From assembly GCF_900547735.1 (NCBI RefSeq), contig NZ_URHZ01000028.1:1-59206 (forward strand): DNA of 59,206 bases, given 5' to 3'. The position numbers were made by a program, and so were the translations under genes. Below the pieces are notes generated by a model, which saw only the letters and a program-made list of their open reading frames with translations, searched no databases and was not told where the DNA came from. This document shows positions 6,956-14,669 of this stretch, one piece after another. The DNA is from an uncultured Clostridium sp. (GTDB lineage: Bacteria; Bacillota; Clostridia; Lachnospirales; Lachnospiraceae). Positions within the stretch are counted from its first letter, which is position 1, and each line of letters opens with the position of its first letter.

Positions 6956-8470
6956 ATGATGAAAACAATGTTAAAGCGCGGAGCCGGTATTCTGATGCCG
7001 ATTTTCAGCCTGCCGTCCCCATACGGAATCGGCACTTTTGGAAAAAGCGCATATGAATTTGTGGATGCCCTGAAACGTGCAAGACAGAATTACTGGCAGG
7101 TGCTCCCGATGGGGCCGACCAGCTACGGCGACAGCCCGTACCAGTCCTTTTCCGCCTTTGCCGGAAATCCTTATTTTATCGACCTCGATACGCTGAAGGA
7201 AGAAAAGCTTCTGACCCAGGAGGAGATAGACGCCTGCTACTGGATGGAAAAGCCGGAAGAGGTCAAATACGACGCAGTGCATTATTACCGTTTTCCCCTT
7301 CTGAGGAACGCATTTGAAAGAAGTTTACATAAAGAGACGGAAGAGTATGCAAAGTTCTGTGAGAAAAACAGCTACTGGCTTCCCGACTACAGCCTCTATA
7401 TGGCCCTTAAGAAACATTTTGAGGACAGAGAATGGCTGACCTGGGACGAGGACATCAGACTCCGGGATCCCGAGGCGATTACAAGGTATGAAAAAGATCT
7501 GGAAGAAGAGATAGACTACTGGAAATTCCTGCAGTATAAATTCTTTGAACAGTGGGAGAAGCTTAAGGCCTACGCGGCGGAGAATGCGGTAAATATTGTC
7601 GGGGATATCCCGATCTATGTGGCGCTTGACGGTGCGGACGTGTGGAGCCATCCGGAGCTTTTCCAGCTGGATGAGAACGAGCTGACGCCGGTCAGGGTGG
7701 CCGGAGTGCCGCCGGATGCATTTTCCGACGAGGGACAGCTCTGGGGGAATCCTCTCTATGACTGGCAAACCATGGAGAAGACGGACTTTGCCTGGTGGAG
7801 GGAGAGGATGAAAGCTTCTGCCGAGCTCTACGACGTGATCCGCATCGACCATTTTATCGGAGTGGTCCAGTACTACTCCATTCCGTACGGAGCCAAAGAC
7901 GCGAAGGACGGAAAATGGGAGAAGGGACCCGGAAGGAAGCTGACGGATGCAATCAACGAGGCGGTCGGGACGACAAAAATTATCGCCGAGGATCTGGGAA
8001 TCTTCAGCCAGGATGTAAAGGATTTGCTGGCGGAAACAGGCTATCCGGGAATGAAAATCATCGAATTTGCTTTCAGCGGAGACCGTTTTAATGAACATCT
8101 TCCGCACTGCTATGATCCGAACTCCGTTGTGTACGGCGGAACCCATGACAATGAGACGCTGGCCGGATACTTTAAGCCGGAGAAAAGACAGTGGTGGGAA
8201 CTTCAGTATATCGCGGATTATCTGGGCGCGGCCCATCAGACCGAGGTCGTAGACAAGGTTTTCCGCGCGGCCTACGGTTCCGTGGCAAGCGTGGCGATTT
8301 TCCAGATGCAGGATGTGCTCAAACTCGACAACTGGGCGAGGATGAACACGCCGAGCACGGTGGGGGAGAACTGGAGATGGAGGATGAAACCCGGACAGTT
8401 CGGCGACGAACAGACGGGATATCTGTCCTGGCTGGTTGATACATTCGGGCGTTTCCAGGATGGCCGTTAA
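6956..8470 (+). CDS. malQ: 4-alpha-glucanotransferase (amylomaltase)
   Basis: The 504-residue GH77 enzyme transfers alpha-1,4-glucan segments between maltodextrins and releases glucose. The active site is readable: nucleophile Asp298 in RIDHFIG, acid/base Glu345 in IIAEDLG, and Asp398 in GTHDNET, positions close to those of Thermus MalQ. SPYQSFSAFAGNPYFIDLD and GDIPIYVALDGADVW are further GH77 signatures. AAGGAG lies just upstream; ATG at 6956 or 6959 are both possible. It follows the nucleotidase by 18 nt, although it is metabolically unrelated to pyrC. Confidence 0.95.
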   Translation: MMKTMLKRGAGILMPIFSLPSPYGIGTFGKSAYEFVDALKRARQNYWQVLPMGPTSYGDSPYQSFSAFAGNPYFIDLDTLKEEKLLTQEEIDACYWMEKPEEVKYDAVHYYRFPLLRNAFERSLHKETEEYAKFCEKNSYWLPDYSLYMALKKHFEDREWLTWDEDIRLRDPEAITRYEKDLEEEIDYWKFLQYKFFEQWEKLKAYAAENAVNIVGDIPIYVALDGADVWSHPELFQLDENELTPVRVAGVPPDAFSDEGQLWGNPLYDWQTMEKTDFAWWRERMKASAELYDVIRIDHFIGVVQYYSIPYGAKDAKDGKWEKGPGRKLTDAINEAVGTTKIIAEDLGIFSQDVKDLLAETGYPGMKIIEFAFSGDRFNEHLPHCYDPNSVVYGGTHDNETLAGYFKPEKRQWWELQYIADYLGAAHQTEVVDKVFRAAYGSVASVAIFQMQDVLKLDNWARMNTPSTVGENWRWRMKPGQFGDEQTGYLSWLVDTFGRFQDGR

Positions 8471-8518
8471 ATCAGACTCAAACCGACAACCGAAGGAATT
8501 ATGACAGGAGGACATTAT

Positions 8519-9178
8519 ATGCAGAAAAGAAAGACCGGAAAATATGCAGCAGCGCTGCTCTTAACAATATCCATCGCGGCCCTGGCAGCCGGCTGCGCAA
8601 AGAAGACGGATCCTGCGGGAACGTCACAGCCGCAGGGAGAGACGGGAACCTCCCAGGCCGTAGTTACAACGGAGGAGAGCACCGAAGATCCGAGGACAAT
8701 GCCGGAACTTAAATCCGAAGATGAGATTAACATCATGTGTGGCACCGTGAAAGACGCGGGAATGAATACGCTGGTGGTGGCTAATGAGGAGTACCCGGGC
8801 GGCGTCGTGTTCGCCAAAGAAGATGCGGCGGTGAGCCTGTCCGAGGGACTTGTCATCGATCATGAGGTCACCGTATTTTACCGCGGGAAAATAAACCTGA
8901 CAGACTCCAAGTCCGTGACCGCCGAGCTGGTCCGGGACCCCAGAGAGGGAGATAAAGACTGCCGGGCGGGCGTTGTTTCAGGCGAAGTGCTCGGTGTCGG
9001 CATGAGCGTCATCACAATTCGTACGGAAGAGGGAACCGAAGTCTCCTTTGAGCAGGATCCCAAGCCGGTTAATCTCTCGGCGGGACCCGTGGAGGGCGAT
9101 GAGGTCACGATTTTCTATTCCCACAAAAAGGACGGGACGATTTACGTGCCGGAGCTGATCCAGGATAAAGAAAAGTAA
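8519..9178 (+). CDS. Putative lipoprotein of unknown function
   Basis: The product has about 219 residues. The N-terminus has a lysine-rich start, a hydrophobic core and the lipobox LAAGC followed by a low-complexity T/S/E-rich linker, so it is a membrane-anchored lipoprotein. The rest holds two similar beta-rich segments (EINIMCGTVKDAGMNTLVV and AGVVSGEVLGVGMSVITI), suggesting an internal duplication of a small barrel-like domain. The ATG at 8519 follows AGGAGG by 6 nt; an ATG at 8501 lies upstream of that site. A strong terminator follows. The role is unknown. Confidence 0.75.
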   Translation: MQKRKTGKYAAALLLTISIAALAAGCAKKTDPAGTSQPQGETGTSQAVVTTEESTEDPRTMPELKSEDEINIMCGTVKDAGMNTLVVANEEYPGGVVFAKEDAAVSLSEGLVIDHEVTVFYRGKINLTDSKSVTAELVRDPREGDKDCRAGVVSGEVLGVGMSVITIRTEEGTEVSFEQDPKPVNLSAGPVEGDEVTIFYSHKKDGTIYVPELIQDKEK

Positions 9179-9255
9179 CCGGGAGTCGGTGACGGAATCA
9201 GGAAAGCCGAAGGCCCGATGGCACAGTAAGAAGAATTCAGAATTTAAACGCAAAA

Positions 9256-9306
9256 CGGACAGGACTGAAGAGGCCGATTTACCTTCAGTCCTGTCCGCTT
9301 TTTTGT
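9256..9306 (+). terminator. Intrinsic terminator after the lipoprotein gene
   Basis: A perfect 15-bp stem, CGGACAGGACTGAAG (9256-9270) with CTTCAGTCCTGTCCG (9283-9297), is followed by a T-run. It should end the operon that began at 3771. The stem contains the GGACTGAAG/CTTCAGTCC core also found in the dispersed elements. Confidence 0.85.
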
Positions 9307-9369
9307 AACACGGTAAAACTTTTCCCAAACCTGCATTTTCAGCATAGTCGGCATAGATTACGAGTATAT

Positions 9370-11091
9370 TTACGGTTCCTGGCTGACGCCTTCCAGAACA
9401 ATATTACCGCTGGACAGGAGCGCGCCTCCGCAGCCGTCTATGCGCTTTGTCCCGGCTGCGTAGAATTCGCCGCCCTTCTGCATTACGCTGTTTACCATGG
9501 TGCTCATGGCCTGGTCCACGGCAATGCGCACGGGGCGGTGGCCTTTTTCTTCCAGCAGCTTTACCGTATCTTCGGATATCCCAAACTCAATTTCCAGCCC
9601 CTGCGCCCTGGTCAGGCAGTTCACGTACGGAGCGTTTACGAGCTGTTCCGGGTTCATGCCGAAGTCAACCGCATTGATGATTCCCTGGAGCGTACCGGTG
9701 ATGATTCTGGGGCCTCCGGCGGCTCCGATGGCGAGAAACGGTTTTCCGTCTTTAAACACCATGCTCGGGCTCATGCTCGACAGCGGAGTTTTGCCGCCTT
9801 CAATGCTGTTGGCGCTTCCGTAGGCCAGGCCCTGGCTTGTCATCGCTCCTGCGGCGGCCGAGAAATCGGACATGGCGTTATTCAGGATAAATCCCAAGCC
9901 GTCTACCACGATTCCGCTTCCAAACCAGTCCCTGACGGTCTGGGTCTGGGAAACGGCATTGCCGAACCGGTCCATGATGGAGAAATGGGAGGTATTTCCC
10001 GGATACTCCTTCGCCTCGATTCCCTCGGCCGGCGCATATTCACCCGCATGGCCGTCCGTCAGCCGGAATCGTTCCCCGGCATGTGTTTTACTGGTCAGGC
10101 GTTCGGTGTCCACCGCCACAAAGTCCGGGTCGCCCAGAGCAATGCTGCGGTCGGCAAATCCCAGTTTCATCGCCTCTGCGATCGCGTGGATGCTGGCCGC
10201 GGTATTGTGCCCCATGCTCTGCAAGTCACTGTTTTCCAGGATATTGAGCATCTCGATCAGTGCGCATCCGCCGCTTGGGGGAGCGAAGGAAACGACATGA
10301 TATCCCCGGTAGTCCGTCTGAACCGGGCGGCGGAATTTAGGCTGATACTGTTCCAGATCCGACCGCTCAAAACAGCCCCCGCGCCTGTTGATTACAGCCA
10401 CGATCCGTTCTGCAATTTCACCGCTGTAAAATACGTCGACTCCCCTGTCTGCGACGGTTTCCAGCAAAGCGCCCAGCTCGGGATTCTTCTGAGTTTCACC
10501 AAAACGGTAAAATTCTTTTTCTCCCTTTAAGTACAGCTTCCGGAAATCCCCGGAAAGGTCCATTTTGCGTTTCACGGAGTCATCATACATGGTCAGCGCT
10601 CCGGTGTAGCTGGTTCCGAATCCTTCCTTCGCATACCGGATGGCGGGGGCGGCAGCTTCTTTAAAGGACATTGTTCCGAACCGTTTCAGCATATTGTCCA
10701 TCGTCCTGAGAAGGCCCGGAAGGGCTACGGACTGTCCTCCCAGATCCTTCCACTCGTCCTGAACTTCGCCGTCCTTTAAGAACAGATCCGGCCCAGCCTG
10801 CGCGGGGGCGGTTCCCCTTCCGTCGAGAGCGTAGACCTCGTCGTCTTTTTCACTGTACAGGAGGCTGAAACAGCCTCCGCCGATTCCGGAATGATGGGGT
10901 TCCACCACGGATAATGCCAGAGAGACGGCCGCCGCCGCATCGAAAGCATTTCCCCCGTTTTTTAATATCTGGAGGCCTGCCCTGGCTGCATAGATATTGT
11001 TGCAGCTCACCGCGCCGTAATCACCGCGGGCGACCGGTTTATCCCAGTGGGACGGCCACATGTAAATCTGTTTTTTCTGTTCCTGGCACAT
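9370..11091 (-). CDS. ggt: Gamma-glutamyltransferase (glutathione hydrolase)
   Basis: The 573-residue protein of the Ntn-hydrolase superfamily cleaves or transfers gamma-glutamyl groups. The autocatalytic processing site is YPGNTSHFS with nucleophile Thr367, and NAVSQTQTVRDWFGSG and the GAAGGPRIITG glycine-rich segment complete the active site. Unlike the E. coli periplasmic enzyme there is no signal peptide, so it is predicted to act in the cytosol. Its AAGGAG ribosome site lies within the last codons of the upstream symporter gene, so the two form an operon in which imported gamma-glutamyl compounds could be hydrolysed. It is probably controlled by the divergent GntR regulator. Confidence 0.93.
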   Translation of the reverse strand: MCQEQKKQIYMWPSHWDKPVARGDYGAVSCNNIYAARAGLQILKNGGNAFDAAAAVSLALSVVEPHHSGIGGGCFSLLYSEKDDEVYALDGRGTAPAQAGPDLFLKDGEVQDEWKDLGGQSVALPGLLRTMDNMLKRFGTMSFKEAAAPAIRYAKEGFGTSYTGALTMYDDSVKRKMDLSGDFRKLYLKGEKEFYRFGETQKNPELGALLETVADRGVDVFYSGEIAERIVAVINRRGGCFERSDLEQYQPKFRRPVQTDYRGYHVVSFAPPSGGCALIEMLNILENSDLQSMGHNTAASIHAIAEAMKLGFADRSIALGDPDFVAVDTERLTSKTHAGERFRLTDGHAGEYAPAEGIEAKEYPGNTSHFSIMDRFGNAVSQTQTVRDWFGSGIVVDGLGFILNNAMSDFSAAAGAMTSQGLAYGSANSIEGGKTPLSSMSPSMVFKDGKPFLAIGAAGGPRIITGTLQGIINAVDFGMNPEQLVNAPYVNCLTRAQGLEIEFGISEDTVKLLEEKGHRPVRIAVDQAMSTMVNSVMQKGGEFYAAGTKRIDGCGGALLSSGNIVLEGVSQEP

Positions 11092-11092
11092 A

Positions 11093-12466
11093 TTAAGCTA
11101 TCTCCTTTTTACTCGTCATAAGCGAGACAATAATTCCGACTGAATATGTAACAACCACAACCGGATATACTGCTTCCATCTTGTCGGTCAGTCCGAGAAG
11201 CATCCAGGTAACGCCCACTACCATACCGGTCAGCATGCTCCAGAAAGCGCCCTGCCTGGTGCAGCGTTTCCACATTAAACCGGCCAGGATTGCGAAGCTG
11301 ACCGGGGCTGCCGCTACGTGCTGAAGCGTTAAGAACAGGTTGGTCAGAGACTGGCTGGGAATCAGGAAAGCCGGAATCAGGGTAAGGTAGGCAAAAATAA
11401 ACGTAACGGATTTGGAAATTTTTAAGACCTTCTGATCATCGGCTTCCGGTGCGATTTCCGTCTTGTAAATATTCGTGATGATGGTTCCCGTAGCAAGCAT
11501 CATGGTTGCCATTGTAGCGGCGATGATCATGGTTGCAAATGCAAAGATGACACCGGCGAAAACAGGACTGCTGAAGGTTTTAACGGCATAGGCAAAAGCA
11601 GTTGAACCGTCGCCCAGATCGGCGCCGGACGCTTTTGACAGCATACCACAGATTGCCGTGAAAAAACAGATCGGTGCGGCGATCAGATAGCCGAGAATTG
11701 AACCGGTCCTTGCAGCCTGAGGGCTCTTTGCGGCCAGAAGAGGCTGAAGCACGGCCTGCATAACCGCGGTGCTGATGCATCCGCCCAGGATCCACGCAAC
11801 GATACGCTGTGTCGGCATATTCCCCATGGAATCATATTTTTCAGGAAGCTGGTCAAATAAGCCGCCGAGGCCTCCGAAATTGGAAAGCGTTGTGAAGGTA
11901 AAAATAATAAGCAGGATGTAGATACCGATGCAGACAACACGTCCTACGGCCGATGCTCCCTTCATACCGGAAAAGCTGGTGTAGAGTACGGCTACGGTAA
12001 CGCCAATCAGCATTGCGGCCATCAGGTTCATACCCGGCAGTACAATCTGGATGATGCTGGCTACCGTCTTTAACTGAATCGGGATATAGAGAAATCCGTA
12101 AACGATCCAGGCGTAGGAGTATAGGCGCGTGGTCTTTTTGTCAAACCGGTTCTGCAGATAAGCGGGAACCGATTCGCCGGGCATTCTTTCCCGGATAATT
12201 TTGGCGAAGACGGCCAGGGCGATAAAATAGAAAGAACCCGCGATGGAATACCATGCGCCGGAAATTCCGAGATTGTAACCGTTCTGCGCCGCGCCGACAA
12301 CGGCCATGCCGCCGATTTGCCACGCTGCAAAAATACAGCCGAGGGAAACGGCGCCCATTGTCTTGTCTCCGCCGGACCACTGATTCGCCGATTTCACTTT
12401 TGTACCGGCATAAACTCCGACCCCAATGATCAACATAAATGTAATAATCCATACAGCAATTAACAT
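11093..12466 (-). CDS. Sodium:solute symporter (SSS family)
   Basis: The product has about 457 residues and some 12-13 hydrophobic segments. The arrangement near the start (GGDKTMGAVSLGCIFAAWQIGG followed by AQNGYNLGISGAWY) matches sodium/pantothenate- and proline-type symporters. The ATG at 12466 was chosen because AAGGAGGAG lies 5 nt upstream; a TTG 27 nt earlier lacks a site. It is translationally close to ggt, implying a gamma-glutamyl peptide, glutathione-like or amino acid substrate, though the specificity is inferred only from that neighbour. A consensus promoter and a putative operator lie upstream. Confidence 0.88.
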   Translation of the reverse strand: MLIAVWIITFMLIIGVGVYAGTKVKSANQWSGGDKTMGAVSLGCIFAAWQIGGMAVVGAAQNGYNLGISGAWYSIAGSFYFIALAVFAKIIRERMPGESVPAYLQNRFDKKTTRLYSYAWIVYGFLYIPIQLKTVASIIQIVLPGMNLMAAMLIGVTVAVLYTSFSGMKGASAVGRVVCIGIYILLIIFTFTTLSNFGGLGGLFDQLPEKYDSMGNMPTQRIVAWILGGCISTAVMQAVLQPLLAAKSPQAARTGSILGYLIAAPICFFTAICGMLSKASGADLGDGSTAFAYAVKTFSSPVFAGVIFAFATMIIAATMATMMLATGTIITNIYKTEIAPEADDQKVLKISKSVTFIFAYLTLIPAFLIPSQSLTNLFLTLQHVAAAPVSFAILAGLMWKRCTRQGAFWSMLTGMVVGVTWMLLGLTDKMEAVYPVVVVTYSVGIIVSLMTSKKEIA

Positions 12467-12592
12467 ACTTCTCCTCCTTTGATTGTTTGACAATGAAGAG
12501 CCGCCGTAGCGTACTTTCCGTTGTTTACACTGACACTTTGTTTAGTTTAGCATTGCCGATAAAATGAACGTCCTTCCCCTCCTCACCTTCCA

Positions 12593-12622
12593 GTAATATA
12601 TTACATATTACATGTTACATAT
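12593..12622. promoter_or_regulatory. Putative operator of the symporter-ggt operon
   Basis: A T/A-rich cluster of TTACAT repeats includes AATATATTACATAT (12595-12608) and the near-palindrome ATTACATGTTACAT. It overlaps the expected transcription start of the minus-strand promoter. The exact complement of the 14-mer recurs in front of the GntR gene at 12880-12893, so both sites probably bind that regulator. Confidence 0.55.
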
Positions 12623-12626
12623 CGAT

Positions 12627-12654
12627 AGTATAGCACGATTGACTCGGATGTCAA
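12627..12654 (-). promoter_or_regulatory. Promoter of the symporter-ggt operon
   Basis: On the minus strand TTGACA (12654-12649) and TATACT (12632-12627) are 16 bp apart. Transcription should start near 12620, inside the TTACAT-repeat cluster, giving a leader of about 150 nt. The remaining sequence up to 12860 shows no gene. Confidence 0.65.
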
Positions 12655-12879
12655 TTATTTTTCGCGGAAAATGTCTGTTTTTGCGGTTCGCGCTGCTATC
12701 CTCGGGTTTTCTGTGGACTTTCGCTACGCTTCACTCACAAAAAACACCACGCGGGATCTCGGCTGTAAATAGTAACGTCTGAACCCGCTTTTTCTCTCAA
12801 TTTAAGGCGGTAACCCAATTCCCGAGTGTGCGGGTTTCCGTTGCATTTTTTTGCTTTTGTCGTTATACTTGTTTTATGG

Positions 12880-12893
12880 ATATGTAATATATT
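12880..12893. promoter_or_regulatory. Second copy of the putative GntR operator
   Basis: ATATGTAATATATT is the exact reverse complement of 12595-12608. It lies about 130 nt before the GntR start codon, a position fitting autoregulation. Confidence 0.5.
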
Positions 12894-13024
12894 TGATATG
12901 AGAGAAATTTGAGAGAAAACTGTTTTACAGAAGTAACCGTTTGGACGGCCATACTTTATGAAGTGGAAAATGATAAGGCCGCCGGGCCGTTACGCAGATT
13001 AATAAATGGAAGGATTTTATACTT

Positions 13025-13705
13025 ATGAATGATGAATCTCTGCTGGGTGGAGGGTATATCCACACGAATACATTTAAGGAACAGGCATATGAACTGATTA
13101 AGGATGCCGTGCTTTACAACCGTTTCCGGATTGGAGCGGTCTATTCACAGGAAGCAATCTGCAATGAACTGGGAATCAGCCGCACGCCGGTGCGCGAGGC
13201 CCTGCTGGAGCTGCAGAAAGAAGGTTATGTCTGTTTTTGCCGGGGCAAAGGCGTGAAAGTAGTTCCCGTGACGGAGGATGACGCCAGGGATATTCTGGAG
13301 ATGCGTATGTTAATGGAACGCAATAATGCCAGGCTGGCCGCCGTGAGGAGCACGGACGAGGAGATAGAGGGGCTGCTTCAGTGTCTCGATGAACTGAAAA
13401 GGAATCTGGATTCCAGGGACAGCCGTTTCCTCTACCGGATCGATCACAAATTCCACCGTGGGATTGCCAATGCGACCCACAATGGATGGATGAGCCGCGA
13501 GACGGGGCTGCTTTTAGACAATTACCTGCGCTTTGAGGTTAAATCAGTGTATAATAACTCGATTGATGCCCAGATTGTATGGGAAGAACATCAGGCTATC
13601 GGCGCTGCCATCCGTGATCGCAACCCGGAAAAGGCCGAGCAGGCCGTGAGCCGCCACCTGAACAATTCCTATAAGCGGACGCTCAGTCCATTATGGGAGG
13701 AGTAG
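13025..13705 (+). CDS. GntR-family transcriptional regulator (FadR/FCD subfamily)
   Basis: The 226-residue protein has an N-terminal winged helix (about residues 15-75) with the typical GISRTPVREALLELQKEGYV recognition helix and wing. An alpha-helical FCD ligand-binding domain follows (about 85-220) with candidate metal ligands in IDHKFHRGI and WEEHQAI. FCD regulators usually sense small carboxylates or amino acid derivatives. It is divergent from the symporter-ggt operon, and both promoter regions carry the same 14-bp motif in opposite orientation. A ligand related to gamma-glutamyl compounds is an inference from context. An intrinsic terminator follows. Confidence 0.9.
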   Translation: MNDESLLGGGYIHTNTFKEQAYELIKDAVLYNRFRIGAVYSQEAICNELGISRTPVREALLELQKEGYVCFCRGKGVKVVPVTEDDARDILEMRMLMERNNARLAAVRSTDEEIEGLLQCLDELKRNLDSRDSRFLYRIDHKFHRGIANATHNGWMSRETGLLLDNYLRFEVKSVYNNSIDAQIVWEEHQAIGAAIRDRNPEKAEQAVSRHLNNSYKRTLSPLWEE

Positions 13706-13772
13706 GGAAACAAAAGTACGGTTTAAAATGCCGTTGGATTTACACAGATATTCCGAAATTAAAAATACACTC

Positions 13773-13825
13773 AAAGACCCGCTCTTCGAAGACCCGCAAA
13801 CTGGTTTCGAGGGGCGGGTCTTTTA
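13773..13825 (+). terminator. Intrinsic terminator of the GntR gene
   Basis: AAAGACCCGC (13773-13782) pairs with GCGGGTCTTT (13814-13823) around a branched loop, followed by TTTTATC. It lies between the convergent GntR and metallophosphoesterase genes. Confidence 0.75.
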
Positions 13826-13837
13826 TCAAACTTCCCA

Positions 13838-14449
13838 TTATTCTGTTTTTTCTTTATCCTCATAGTCCACCAGATATCTCTCATAGGCATTAATTACCGT
13901 GGTATCACCATAAACGGAATTCCGCTTGAAATTTCCCCCATAATTTGCGTGGACATGGCCATGGATAAAGTAGGCCGGTTTGTATTTTTCCATCAGCCTG
14001 TTAAACGCCTGGAAACCGGTGTGCGGGAGATCCTCCCCGTCGTTAAAGCCGTAGGCCGGGGCGTGGGACACGAGAATGTCAAAGCCGCGGCTGTAGGCCA
14101 GTTTGGGCCAGAGCCTGGAGACACGCCGGTTCATGGCACCCTGGGTATACTGGTGGACGCCGTCGCGGTAGCGCATGGAGCCGCCCAGACCCAGGATCCG
14201 GATGCCTTTGTAATTGTAAATTTTATCTTCAATGCAGATACAGCCTTCCGGCGGCGTCTGTTCATAGCAGTCGTCGTGGTTGCCATGGACATAGAGCACC
14301 GGAGCGTGCGTAAACGTGGCCAGAAAGGAGAGGTACTGCGGGGCTAAGTCACCACAGGAAATGATAAGATCGACCCCGTCCAGCTTTGATTTCTCAAAAT
14401 AATCCCAAAGGGATTTGGACTCCTCGTCAGCCAGTGTCAGTATTTTCAT
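13838..14449 (-). CDS. Calcineurin-like metallophosphoesterase with altered first motif
   Basis: The 203-residue protein contains CGDLAPQYL, VHGNHDD, VSHAPAYG and a C-terminal HGHVHANYG, giving most of the two-metal site of calcineurin-like phosphoesterases. The usual N-terminal DxH motif reads ADEES, so the metal-binding His is replaced by Glu; this could change metal preference. The substrate is unknown. It is a monocistronic minus-strand gene. The following 220 bp (14450-14669) has no gene that I can support. Confidence 0.82.
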   Translation of the reverse strand: MKILTLADEESKSLWDYFEKSKLDGVDLIISCGDLAPQYLSFLATFTHAPVLYVHGNHDDCYEQTPPEGCICIEDKIYNYKGIRILGLGGSMRYRDGVHQYTQGAMNRRVSRLWPKLAYSRGFDILVSHAPAYGFNDGEDLPHTGFQAFNRLMEKYKPAYFIHGHVHANYGGNFKRNSVYGDTTVINAYERYLVDYEDKEKTE

Positions 14450-14669
14450 TTATAAAATCCTCGTATGTTATTCTGAATCCGTATCCCGTCGGATGCCTGC
14501 CGTCCTCAGCCCGGCCGGAATGGGCGGGGCTGTACAGGAACCATGGGTTACTGTGTCTGGTATCGTTTTTATGCGCTATTAACTTTAGAGCCAGATATGG
14601 CGCCGTGGTATCACCCGGAGTGTGATATCGCCCCAAAGCGTGATATTGCCTTTGGAGTTTAATACCGCC

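Noticed and set aside
7325..8515. 396-codon minus-strand frame opposite malQ
   Set aside because: It is a frame shadow of malQ; malQ carries all GH77 active-site residues and the opposite frame has no start signal.
14427..14636. Small minus-strand gene between the metallophosphoesterase and the BMP protein
   Set aside because: It overlaps the start of the metallophosphoesterase, has no good ribosome site and no recognisable protein features.
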